Of a stretch of 40,214 bases of DNA, positions 1 to 9,570 are shown piece after piece. The DNA is from Guillardia theta CCMP2712 (Eukaryota; Cryptophyceae; Pyrenomonadales; Geminigeraceae). Within the stretch, counting starts at the first letter, position 1. The number at the start of each line of letters is the position of its first letter. The position numbers and the translations under genes were made by a program. The notes under the pieces are model-generated. The model was not told the DNA's origin, made no database searches, and was given only the letters and a program-made list of their open reading frames with translations. The stretch is taken from positions 157,755 to 197,968 of the forward strand of contig NW_005434600.1 of NCBI RefSeq assembly GCF_000315625.1. The letters are read 5' to 3'.

Positions 1-590
1 TACTCCTCCTCCTCCTCCTCCTCCACTCCTACTCCACCTACTTCCTTCCCCTCCCGACCCCCCCCGACCCCCCCCCCCCCCCCCCGTCCCCCGCGCCCCT
101 TTCCCTTCCCCTCCCCTCATTCCCCTCCCATCCTCCTCTACCTGCAGAGATTTGGCTGGTTTCTTGCTTTTCTTTTCCTTGACTGCAGGAGGAGGAGCAG
201 GAGGAGGAGGGAGTCCCTGAGGTAGGATCGTGAGCAGCAACCAGCATGCCTCTACCTCTTACCAGGCCAGGAGGAGGAGGAGGAGGAGGCAAAGAACCGT
301 CGGCGGATGGAAGAGGAGGCAGAGGAGGAAGAGGAGGATCAGAAGGAGGAACAGAGCTGTTCTCGCCCTCCTCCACAGTGTCCTCCTTGGGGTGGGAGGA
401 AGCAGTGTCTGCATCCTTGGAGAAGAATGAATGATCCTGGTTGGCCGAGACAAGTCAGACAGAAAGACGGACAGAGGGGAGGAAATGGGTTGCAGGAACG
501 AAAGCAGAAGAACAGCAGCAGAAGAAGCGGATAGAGCAGCGGCAGAGACGGGAGCGAGAGCAAGCAGGAGCAGATGCAGGAACAGGCATG

Positions 591-650
<60 letters not shown>

Positions 651-3600
651 GTCACGAGGTCACCGGAGGGATCGCAATCAGCTTCGCGTCATTCTTGAGT
701 TCTTCCCCGCAGGTCAAGAGCTCACGGAGGAAAGTCTGAAGGTCAGCGAAGAATTGACCTGCATGACAAGAAGTGAGAAGAGAGGAGGAAAGTGGAGGAG
801 AACAGGACAGGCAAGGACAGGACGGGAGAGGAGACGACGGAGAGGAGCAGAGCAGAGCAGGTCAGAGCAGGGCAGGGCAGAGCAGGGCAGGGCAGGGCAG
901 GGCAGGGCAGAGCAGAGCAAAGAAAAATGGAAAGGATGAGAGGGGAGGAGGATAAGCTTCAAGGGATCATGCAGGGACGAAAATCCATGAGGCCTCTTGA
1001 CAGCCACACTTGTCAATCCATAGCTTCTGCTCTTGCAACCTAAACCTCCTCCTCCCCCTCCCTCGCCGGCCTCCTCCTCCCCCTCCTCCTACTCCTCCTC
1101 CTCCTCCTCCTCCTCCTCCTCCTCCTCCTCTTCCAACTCCTACTTCTCCCCCTCATCTCCCATTCCTCCACATTCACCTGCATTGAATTTTCCCGAGTCT
1201 TCCACAAAATATGCAGCCACCTTCGAATATCCTGTCAGAATCCATCCTTCCTCTCTCCCTCCTCCTGCTCCTCCTCTGCTCCTCTGCTCCTCTGCTCCTC
1301 TGCTCCTCTGCTCCTCTGCTCCTCTGCTCCTCTGCTCCTCTGCTCCTGCTCTTGCCCTCCTTCCCCTCCTCCTCTTGCCCTCCTTCCCAGCCTCCGCTTG
1401 ACTTCCTCTGCATCTCTTCTCCCATTCTCTCCTCCCCATCCCCCTATCCTCCTCCTCCTTCACCTGCGCATGCTCCTGCTGCATCCGAGAAAGATCATCT
1501 CCCATCTTCGTCACTTCCTCTGCTGCGCTCGACAGAAACTCGCCCATCTTCTCCATGAACTTGCGCACATGGCCCCTCTCCTCCTCCTCCTCCATCTTCT
1601 CCTCCACCTTCCCCAGGTTGGCCACCGTAGCCTGAGCCCCAGCACACGCCGTGCTGACCTCCTTGACCTCAGTGACGAGGAACTCGAACGAGATCTTCGT
1701 CGTCTCGTCGATCTTCCTCTTCAGCTCCTGCAGCTCCTCCTCCGCCCCCTCCCTCTTGCTCCTCAGCACGTGCATCATGTAGTGCAGCAGGTTCCCCCTC
1801 CTGTTCGACAGCTTGTTCCCTGCCAGCAGCGACGAGCTCTGGAACGTGAAGCCCAGCGCTCCTCCTAGCATGTGGCCCTCGTTGATGAAGTTGCCGATCG
1901 TCAGACCGAGCAGGAACACTTCACGAAGAGCAGGACAGCTCCTCACGCTAACGGCGCAGTCGATCGCTTGCCCCAGCTTCCCTCCTATCTCCTCCTTCCT
2001 CACGTGAAACTCCTCCCGGAACAGCATCGCTCCGATCCAGTCCTGCGGGAAGGGGAGCGCTCCCAGCTTCAGCAGGAACTGCTCTGCAGGCCCCAACTTC
2101 GCGCTCTCTCCCTTGCTCTGCTTGAGGTACGCTTGCAGAGTCTTCTCCTCGTCAGCGGTGGGCAGCATGCTCTTGAGCGACAGCAGCTTGTCCATGTCCA
2201 GCACCTCCATGTCCATCTCGAGAATCGCACGGCAGATCTCGTCCTGGGAGCAGCGGAACTGAGCGAGGGCGATGCCGACGTTCTGCGCTCGTTTCATGTC
2301 GAGGAGCGAGACGAACTTGCTCGGCTTCTGCTGCTTCCTCGCCGTCTTCTTCTTCTTCTTCTCGGCCTTAGGGTCCTCACACAGCAGCGCCTCCAGCTCC
2401 TTCTCCTCCAGGCCAAACGTCGTCAGCGAGCTCTTGCCTCGCACCTCGTGCCATAGGGCAGGAGCGACGCACTTCATCGGAGGAACCTTCTTCCAGTGCA
2501 GCATCTTCAGCGCAGGAGCATGCTTCCTCATCCGCAGCGCCATGGGGTTGCTCCCTCCCATCCCAGGGGGAGGAGGCGGCGGCAAGAGTCCTCCTGGGGG
2601 GGGCGGGGGAGGAGGAGGCCCTAGTCCGCCCAGTGGAGGAGGAGGAGGAGGAGGCGGAACTCCAGGAGGAAGAGGAGGGGCAGGAGGAGCAGGAGGGAGG
2701 CCTTGGGCGATCGGAGGGGCAGAAGCCTCAGGTATAGGAAGAGGCCTCCCTTTGCCCTCATCCTGGTCCTCCCTTTGCCCTTCCCCGCTCACTCGCCCCT
2801 TGTCCGACGCCTCCTTGAGCTTCTGCGACTGCCTGTAGCTCTCCAGCTTGCTCCTCGACGCAGAGGATGGCTTGTAGCTCCCTTCCTTCCTCTCCACCTC
2901 CTTCCTCTCCTCCGCTGCCTCCCCCTTCTCTCCTCCTGCCTGCTGCGACACCCTCCTCCTCTCCGCCTCTTTCCCTTCGCCTCCCTCCTCCTCCTCGTCG
3001 TTGTCCTTGAACAACGTGTGGATCTGGTACGCCCGCTCCACATCGTTGTTGGTCCTCTGCAGAGCAAACGCGGCGACCTTAGGAGGGACGTCTCGTTCCT
3101 CCAGCAGCTCCACGAGCCTCGGCTCCGGGTTGATCGCGTGGAGAGCAGAGAGATCCTCAAGGCAGCTCCCGCAGCGGAGGATGAGACTGAGCTCCTCCTC
3201 CTGGAACTTCTCCACTTCCTCGCTGCTCTCGTTGGCAACTACGTCGACTGTCATGTCGGTAGGAACGACAACGTTCTGTGGAGCGCCTGTGAGACAAGAC
3301 AAGACAAGACAAGACAAGACAAGACAAGACAAGACAATGTGAAGTCAAGTCAACCACGTCTGAAGGCTAGACACGGCACAGGAATGAGCTCCAACATCAG
3401 TCACCCTCACATCTCAAACCGCAAGTCAGACATCAAGCAAGGGAGCGACAAGGTAAAGAAACAGACAAGCAGCAGGGGCAGCAGCAAGTCAACTCACCGG
3501 CAAGATGTCAAGGTCGCTTCTGTGCAGCCTGAAGGGTCCGGGATGGACGAAGCCAGTGTTGAACGTGTACCGGAAGATGATGTCCTTGTCCACAGTCTCG

Positions 3601-6600
3601 TCGTTGTACTCCCCATCGCCAAGGCCGGGAAGGTTCTCCTCTCTCAGCTGCTTCTTCAAGGCCACGTGATAGCACGTGATGATCACGTCTCCTAGGACCG
3701 TCACCCCAGCTCGCCCGTCCGACCCTGTGAAGTGGAACTTGATCACTTCCCCCTCCTTGGAATCCACAAACACGGGAGCGATCCCCGCCTTGAGCGTGCT
3801 GTAGATCACGCTGCCGTTGTTGTGAACCTCCATGATGGGTCTACAGCCCTTGACCTCTCTCCCAGTCTTGGGGTCCGTCATCGCCTCGAAGATCAGGTTG
3901 CTGTTGGTGTCCTGGACCCCTTGGTTGCTGCGGTGGAGGAACAAGCGGTGCAGCACGAGCGGCTTCGTGTTGAACAAGCCAGCCCTGATGTTGACATCGA
4001 AGTCATTCACCAGCCGCTTGAACGACGGCTTCGTCCTCATGTCGTCCACCTCGTCCCTTGAGATGTTGCGCTTCATCGCAAACTCGTCGAGCGCGGCTTG
4101 TGCTGACGTCATCGACGAGACTTGGTTGGACCCCACGGCTGACCCGAACATCTCCAGGTCCTTGTTGAACTGGTCAAGGGCCTTGAAGCACGAGTACACC
4201 AGCGCTGCTCGCGTCCGCCCGTTGAGCGTCATGTACCGCTTCTTGCTCAGGTCCTCGTACTCGTTGTACAGCAGCACAACCACATGCTGCTTGTCCAGCG
4301 ACAGCCAGTACCTCATCCCATGGCAAAGCTTCAGCATGAAGGCGAGGCCTGGGATCGATTCCTCCAGGTCGTAGCTGACGACCTGGTGGTCCAGGGTAGA
4401 GTAGTCGAACTTGTCCTCGCCCGACAGGTTCCACACGAGGAACTTCTCCCCCATCTCCTCCCTCAGCTTCCGAATGGCGTCCTCCATCCCCTTGTTCTTG
4501 GGCGTCTTTCCGTACTTCCAGGGGAACCCCATGATGTACAGCCGGTCCTCCATCCTCACCAGCTCGTCGTGCAGTTGTGGCATCTTCTCCAGCAGGGAGA
4601 TGGCAGGGTCGAGCTTGTTGTTGCATCGCTTCAGCACCCATGCTCGCACCTTCTCGTTCACGTCTGATCGCTTGGGGTTCTGTTCGCGCTGAAGGCGGAG
4701 GTACTCGGAGAGGAGGAAGAGATACTCGTTGGAGGGCTTCACGATGTGCATCTCGCTCATGCCGATCAAGCCGCTGAAGTCCGAAGGGAAGATGAAGTCC
4801 TCTACCCCCGGCCGCTCCTCCACCTGGAGCTCAGCTGGGCTCTCCTTGTCCTGAGCTGGGGGGCTGAGGATCAGGTCGACCTTGAAGTCCGACGACATGG
4901 AGACAGGGTTGTTGTGAGAGATCGGCATGCTGGGATACTCGCAGGCGAAGTCAAGGTCCTCTTTCTTCAGCCTCTGCATCTGTCCTCCGTTGGATAGGAA
5001 GCCGGTGTGAAAGCAGATGCGGAAGATGGGGATCTTGTCCGACTTGGGTTTTGTCAGCTTCTCCGTCTGTTTGTTGATACGGTTTGCCTCTTGCTTCACG
5101 TAGCCGTGCCGCACGTGATAGCAGGAGATCACAACATCGCCCCACAGTAGCGCATTCAGCGACTCAAACACCATGATCTCGTCCTTGCTGGAGAAAGAAG
5201 TAAACTTCGCATCTCGGATGTCGGTGTATTTTGCTGCAGTGCAGCAACGTCAGATGTCGTGTCGACACATCAGCATAGCAAGGAGGCTTCCATCACCTTG
5301 CAGATCGATCTTCTCTCCATTGCACAAGATCTCCAAGATCTTCTCGCATGTCAACCCCAGCAACCCCAGCACAGGCTCTCACCGGTCGGCACTGGCTGCT
5401 GTCGAAGAAAGCAGGCACAATGTGAACAAAGATGCAGTCGAGCATCACGGGCTTTGTGTTGGAGAAGCCATGCTTTCGGATGTCATCGATGTAGCTGTAA
5501 TACCTGACATGTACACTCTCAGATCCCACACCCATGATGACACATTGTCATGGTCTCACAGAGACAGCGAAGGCACAAAGACGTTCGAGATGTCGCCTAG
5601 CTGCGAGCAGCAGACAAGTCAGAAGCTGCTTCATACGTCAAGCAGCAAGCTTGTCCCACCAGATCCACCACCCGATCCAGCCCCTCGCGCGCATCTTTCG
5701 TCTCTCCCGAGTACGCCAGGTACGCGCTGACGAGAAAAGCGACGCGGCTCTCGATGTTGATCGACATGGTGTCCTTGTCGACGTGGGGAGAGCTCAACCC
5801 GTCCTCATAGAGAATGACGGCGATGTTGAGCGCGTCTTGCTTCAGCCAGTAGCTGAGATACAGCACGTCAATCCCTCCACCCAAGCATGAGGTCGTCTAC
5901 CGTATCATGTTGCAGATGCTGAAGGTGAACTGCATGGAGGGGATGTACTCGGGGAAGTCTCGTACATCAAGGACCTGAGAAAGCGCTCCATGAGATAGAA
6001 CAAGCTTGAAAGTCAAAGATGTCTTGACCGTGACTACCAACAGCTTTCTTTCTACTCAACAAACACCAAAGGCAAGTGCAACACATCAAGATAAGCTTCA
6101 ACCACTCACTTGCTCCTCCAAATCCTTCGTCTCAAACAGACGCTTGTCTGTGGCAGTCAGGTTCCACACCAAGTAATGCCCAGCATGCTCCTGTCTCAGA
6201 CTTCACCCCCGCACTGTCACAACTCCCGCCCACTCACTTCGTTCAGTCTATTGATCGATCTAGCAAGCCTGGAAGAAGCGAACAGCATCAGACGAAGCAA
6301 TCAAGCACATGTGACTCGCCTCGATTTGTCATCGCCGATAGGCAGCAAGACGAGGTTCTTTGTGATGTATGTGAGGTACCCTGATGACAAGCTGCTCAGC
6401 ACATGCTCATGCTGCAACTACTCCTCGTCCTCACCCAAGTCCTCGCCTCGACCAGCGATTGCATCGTAAGCTGCTGACCAGACCCTGCTGGCGATGGTGG
6501 CTTCATTGAAGACAAGGTGTCAGACTATCAGCATCACGATGGCACAAAGAGTCTGCAGGGTCAGACCTTTCTTGGTGCCTCGATGACGCGGGAGGGGTGG

Positions 6601-6618
6601 CGATTCAGACTTGTTCAT
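1..6618 (-). CDS. Formin with two tandem PTEN-like (inactive phosphatase-C2) modules, UBA-like region, FH1 and FH2; 3' end outside window
   Basis: Formins nucleate and elongate actin filaments: FH1 binds profilin-actin and FH2 caps barbed ends. Exons assembled by GT-AG and phase (minus, 5' to 3'): 6618-6567, 6500-6435, 6380-6320, 6268-6238, 6190-6110, 5974-5901, 5852-5616, 5503-5383, 5339-5297, 5233-3498, 3275-1464, 1220-1178, 758-664, 436-263, 216-142. These 4701 nt (1567 codons) are in phase throughout. Start is ATG at 6618 (MNKSESPPLPRHRG). Module 1 includes YLTYITKNLVLLP and GHYLVWNLTATDK; module 2 includes RLYIMGFPWKYGKTP and FLVWNLSGEDKFDY. Both C2-like parts share GDVVI-CYHV and an -NTGF- strand. 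Neither keeps the HCxxGxxR phosphatase loop, so both should be inactive, as in plant class II formins, which carry one such module. FH1 lies near 2740-2530 and FH2 runs to 664 (APALKMLHWKKV, GNFINEG, AYFVEDSGKF). The last intron starts at 141; a duplicate copy near 10.2 kb predicts the terminal exon. The exon at 5852-5616 has a weak donor. Confidence 0.85.
595..650 (+). repeat. (CAG)n trinucleotide repeat, about 18 units, intronic
   Basis: A pure CAG run on the plus strand (CTG on the formin sense strand). It sits in the intron between the formin exons 758-664 and 436-263, just after the donor at 663. It could be read as a polyglutamine tract on the plus strand, but no plus-strand gene is supported here. 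Confidence 0.9.
835..920 (+). repeat. Pentanucleotide array, AGCAG/GGCAG type, intronic
   Basis: Interrupted tandem repeats of GGCAG and AGCAG occupy the formin intron between the exons 1220-1178 and 758-664. The same intron carries a (CTC)n run at about 1090-1135. Confidence 0.8.
1266..1347 (+). repeat. 8-bp tandem repeat GCTCCTCT, about 9-10 copies
   Basis: Almost perfect head-to-tail octamers lie inside the formin intron between the exons 3275-1464 and 1220-1178. On the minus strand the array reads AGAGGAGC and stays open as a repeated EEQRSRGA peptide, but the phase-consistent splice sites at 1463 and 1221 place it in an intron. Confidence 0.85.
2530..2745 (-). other. FH1 polyproline region of the formin
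   Basis: On the minus strand this codes for runs of 6-9 prolines separated by glycine and leucine, directly before the FH2 start (MRKHAPALKMLHWKKV). Such tracts bind profilin-actin. The DNA is the GGA/GGC-rich stretch at 2570-2700. A second, shorter proline block (SLPPPPPPPGL) is coded after FH2 by the exon at 436-263, so proline tracts flank the FH2 domain on both sides. Confidence 0.85.
3292..3337 (+). repeat. (GACAA)n pentanucleotide array, about 9 copies
   Basis: On the formin sense strand this reads (TTGTC)n and lies just upstream of the acceptor used at 3276-3278. It therefore forms the pyrimidine-rich stretch of that intron. A start codon just upstream of it would give a repeated SCLVL peptide, which I consider spurious. 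Confidence 0.9.
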
Positions 6619-7726
6619 GGTCGGTGATCTCAGGGCTCATCGCCTAGTGGGCACATTCCCCTGACAGCTCCAAGAGAAACGCCAGCTCGTGAAGAAGCGA
6701 AGGCTGAAAGATGTCGGCCAGGCTCAACTAGCCAGCAGCGCTCAGTTAGGTTCTACAAAGATTCCTGGCTTACAAATGCTACCTCCTCCTCCTCCTCGCT
6801 CTTTGGATATGATGAGTGACTAGACTATCGATATCACGTTCAAGTTCGCTTCTTCTTGACCGCTCTCCTCCTCTCCTTCCTTCATCCCTCCCTCTCCCTT
6901 CCCCTCTGCCGCGCTGCCTCCCTCCTGTTGCTGAGTCTGCATTGATCCCCCAGAAATGTCATAAAAACATTATATCAAAACTAGCTGGCTGATCTGGTGC
7001 TGCCCATGGACCCACCCGTTGCGAGCCAAGTACCCTACCTTGTTACTGCTTCCAAAATTGGCACTTCTGTCTGACCCCACTCCACCCCCCACCCCCCCGC
7101 CCTCCCCCCACCCCCACCCCCCACCCCACCCCACAAGGACCATCCTTCCTTTTGAAATGAATACTACCGACAACATTACCACCCACCCCATCTTCTCTGA
7201 AGTTGGCGGTGAAACGGTGAATAACGGACTCGAATTGGGGATCAGCGCTACACCATGCCGCCCGGCCAACAGCGGCTCCACATCTCCTCCCTCTCTGAGA
7301 GGTCACCCGGTGACTTGAACGGGTGACTTCCTGGCGGCACTCACAGTTCTGCTGGCACTCCGAGCCGGCCCGGTCCACCGCCGCCGCCAGGTAAGCTAAT
7401 AACTGATTACTCGGACCCGGGCGGGCCCGGGATGGTCCGATCGCCTGTGCGCAACGGTTAAGTGAAGGTGTAATGATTACTGAGTTTAAAAGTATTATAC
7501 ACGGCCTCTTAACAACTGATACTACCGTAAGCAAAAGAGACCCCTATTGTTGACTTCGGTCTTTTAAATTGTACGGTTGCTGGAATAACTGATACTACTG
7601 GTAGTGATCACCCTATTTTTGACTTTGTCTGACGGCCCTCAGCTGAGCGTCAGCTGCATGCGGCTAGGGGGGGGGGGCAGAGGAAGCGTCAGACACAGAG
7701 TGAGTGAAGGAGGGAGCGGGAAGAGA
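6619..7726. promoter_or_regulatory. Divergent intergenic region between the formin and LRR genes
   Basis: The formin (minus) starts at 6618 and the LRR gene (plus) at 7727, so this 1.1 kb probably holds both promoters. It contains a pyrimidine-rich stretch (6780-6930), a C-run block (7078-7135), a GC-rich island (7320-7440) and a degenerate 73-bp tandem repeat (7514-7640). I see no convincing coding exon and no clear TATA box. Confidence 0.4.
7514..7640 (+). repeat. Degenerate 73-bp tandem duplication upstream of the LRR gene
   Basis: AACTGATACTAC starts at 7514 and again at 7587. Each copy continues with a diverged CCTATT-TTGACTT-GTCT block. The second copy ends less than 100 bp before the LRR start codon. 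Confidence 0.6.
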
Positions 7727-8491
7727 ATGCTGCGAGACTCCGTCATCTTGATCGTACTTGGAGGTTGGTTGTGTCCGCAAGCCGAGGCCGGGTGTGGAAA
7801 CTGCTCGTTCGATTTCTCGGAATCAATTTTGTCGAGAAAGGGAATGTGTAATGGTGACTGCGGGATTGATGTTGCGTGGGGAACCTATCGGAGAAGTTTG
7901 CGTTTGAATTCCTGCGAACCACCCATTCAGAGCATAGCGGATGGGGCAGTCTTCGATGGGCTCTGGAACTTACAGGATCTATTGCTGCAGTACAACAGCC
8001 TCTACAGTCTTCCAGCAGGAGTCTTCGACGGGCTCTCAAGCTTGGAGGGGCTATTTCTCCAAAACAACCAACTGACGAGTCTGCCGGTTGGAATCTTCGA
8101 CAAGCTTACGAACCTGCAGCATCTACTGCTTGGAGACAACAACCTGGTAAGTTTGCCATCAGGAGTCTTTGACAGGCTTTCAAACTTACAGACGCTAAGT
8201 CTTCTGAACAACAAGATTTCCTGCATTCCTTCCGATGCTTTCGCAAATCTTTCGTCCCTGAACATTTTGCAACTCAGAGGGAACAACCTTCCGTGCTATC
8301 ATCTGTCTTGGCCAGCTTTCACTCAATATGATGCAAATCTCCAGCCGTGCCAAAACGAAACTGTTTGCAATGACAACGGAGAAAGCTCTTCCGCGTTTGC
8401 TCTGCAGAGGACCAACAACGATGTAGAGCGGGCGTACCAGATCCACACGTTGTTCAAGGACAACGATGACGAGGAGGATGGAGGCGTATAG
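7727..8491 (+). CDS. Secreted leucine-rich-repeat protein with a formin-derived C-terminus
   Basis: Uninterrupted frame of 254 residues from ATG 7727. I chose this start because it opens directly on a signal peptide (MLRDSVILIVLGG, ending near QAEAG); an upstream in-frame ATG at 7604 would bury it. After a Cys-containing N-cap (GCGNC) come about five 24-residue LRRs of the type xxLxxLxLxxNxLxxLPxGVFDxL, close to the repeats of lamprey variable lymphocyte receptors and other extracellular LRR proteins. A Cys-containing C-cap (residues ~200-220: NNLPCYHL, LQPCQNETVC) follows. The last ~34 residues, from AFALQRTNNDVERAYQ to the TAG, are unrelated to LRR proteins. They match the formin's UBA-like segment almost base for base (formin 2975-3078). 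There is no membrane anchor or GPI signal. A formin-type intracellular helix on a secreted LRR domain suggests a recent accidental fusion; a missing downstream exon is the alternative. Confidence 0.8.
   Translation: MLRDSVILIVLGGWLCPQAEAGCGNCSFDFSESILSRKGMCNGDCGIDVAWGTYRRSLRLNSCEPPIQSIADGAVFDGLWNLQDLLLQYNSLYSLPAGVFDGLSSLEGLFLQNNQLTSLPVGIFDKLTNLQHLLLGDNNLVSLPSGVFDRLSNLQTLSLLNNKISCIPSDAFANLSSLNILQLRGNNLPCYHLSWPAFTQYDANLQPCQNETVCNDNGESSSAFALQRTNNDVERAYQIHTLFKDNDDEEDGGV
8390..8478 (+). repeat. Inverted duplicate of formin exon 11, part 1 (UBA-like segment)
   Basis: About 90 bp nearly identical to the complement of 2985-3078, in the same reading frame, forming the 3' end of the LRR gene. Homology begins at CCGCGTTTGCTCTGCAG and decays after the acidic DND-E-rich stretch. 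In the formin the next segment follows at once; here it resumes only near 9583. Confidence 0.85.
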
Positions 8492-8940
8492 AGATTTCCA
8501 GTGGCACTCTCCTCACACACGAAGCAAAGATGCGTGACAACTCTGATGACGATGATTGCCAATATCTATGATGGTGAAGATAGCGATCACCGATGGTCGC
8601 GCCGAGGGATGATAGTATCAGGAAACAGAGAACTAGCAGAGATGACGATAGATGTTCAAGCTTGTTCACTTCAAGCAATCAAGTCTACCAGAGACACGTC
8701 ACCTCGTTCTCGTTTCCCCTTCCTGTCGATGCAAGCGCGGCCCTTCTTCCTCTTCCTCGACCCCTCAAATAGGCCCTGCCTAGTCCTAGGAACTACTACT
8801 ACCGGTACCTTGCTCTTCTAACCAGCGATATGATTCCTCGACCGGTCCAGGTCCTGGTTCCATAGCTTGGGGGTCTCCTGAGAACGAGTCATAGGCTTGA
8901 CATGACGAGATCTTCGATTCGCATCCAACGCTCTCTGTCA
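8492..8940. other. Spacer without a recognised gene
   Basis: The region lies between the LRR stop codon and the minisatellite and interrupts the duplicated formin sequence. The forward and reverse frames contain only short ORFs without family features. I see no transposase or RNA gene in it. Confidence 0.5.
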
Positions 8941-9257
8941 AGATCCCATAGCTGCTCTCTTGATAGATCCCATAGCTGCTCTCTTGATAGATCCCATAGC
9001 TGCTCTCTTGATAGATCCCATAGCTGCTCTCTTGATAGATCCCATAGCTGCTCTCTTGATAGATCCCATAGCTGCTCTCTTGATAGATCCCATAGCTGCT
9101 CTCTTGACAGATCCCATAGCTGCTCTCTTGATAGATCCCATAGCTGCTCTCTTGATAGATCCCATAGCTGCTCTCTTGACAGATCCCATAGCTGCTCTCT
9201 TGACAGATCCCATAGCTGCTCTCTTGACAGATCCCATAGCTGCTCTCTTGACGGATC
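8941..9257 (+). repeat. 24-bp minisatellite, 13 copies
   Basis: Unit AGATCCCATAGCTGCTCTCTTGAT, nearly perfect; copies differ mainly at one T/C position (TGATAG versus TGACAG). Because 24 is a multiple of 3, several frames stay open (for example RSHSCSLD on plus and SREQLWDL on minus). I read these as repeat artefacts, not genes. The array sits in the insert that splits the duplicated formin sequence. Confidence 0.92.
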
Positions 9258-9570
9258 CCGTATGTCCCTGTAATCTGCTGAGAGGTGTTCCCGTGTCTTC
9301 CTCACGTGCCCGCCGGTAGAATAATTCTGATTTATTGGCGGGCTGCCATATCCTGTCACCTGCTGTCCTGTAGAGGTCTGATATAAGCTGATTCGCTTAT
9401 CGCCTGCTGCCTCCGATCGTTCCTAGGTTCTTACTGTCTTCTTCATGGTCCTCCTACGTCGTCCCTATCGAAGCTGTTGCTGTCCTCTCCGTGGGTACTT
9501 CCTAACCCTCTGTGCACTTGAGCCACATCGACTGCCTGGCCTAGTCTGATATGAAGCTTGCTGCCATCAG

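Noticed and set aside
574-939. Plus-strand frames with polyalanine, polyglutamine or polyserine at 574-939 and 431-739
   Set aside because: They are created by the intronic CAG array; the opposite strand has phase-consistent formin exons on both sides.
1033-1401. Ser/Pro-rich plus-strand ORFs across 1033-1868
   Set aside because: Antisense to formin exons and intron arrays, CTC-rich composition.
8902-9359. Octapeptide-repeat proteins on both strands (RSHSCSLD, SREQLWDL, KRAAMGS)
   Set aside because: All frames of a 24-bp minisatellite stay open; there is no start context, domain or splice support.
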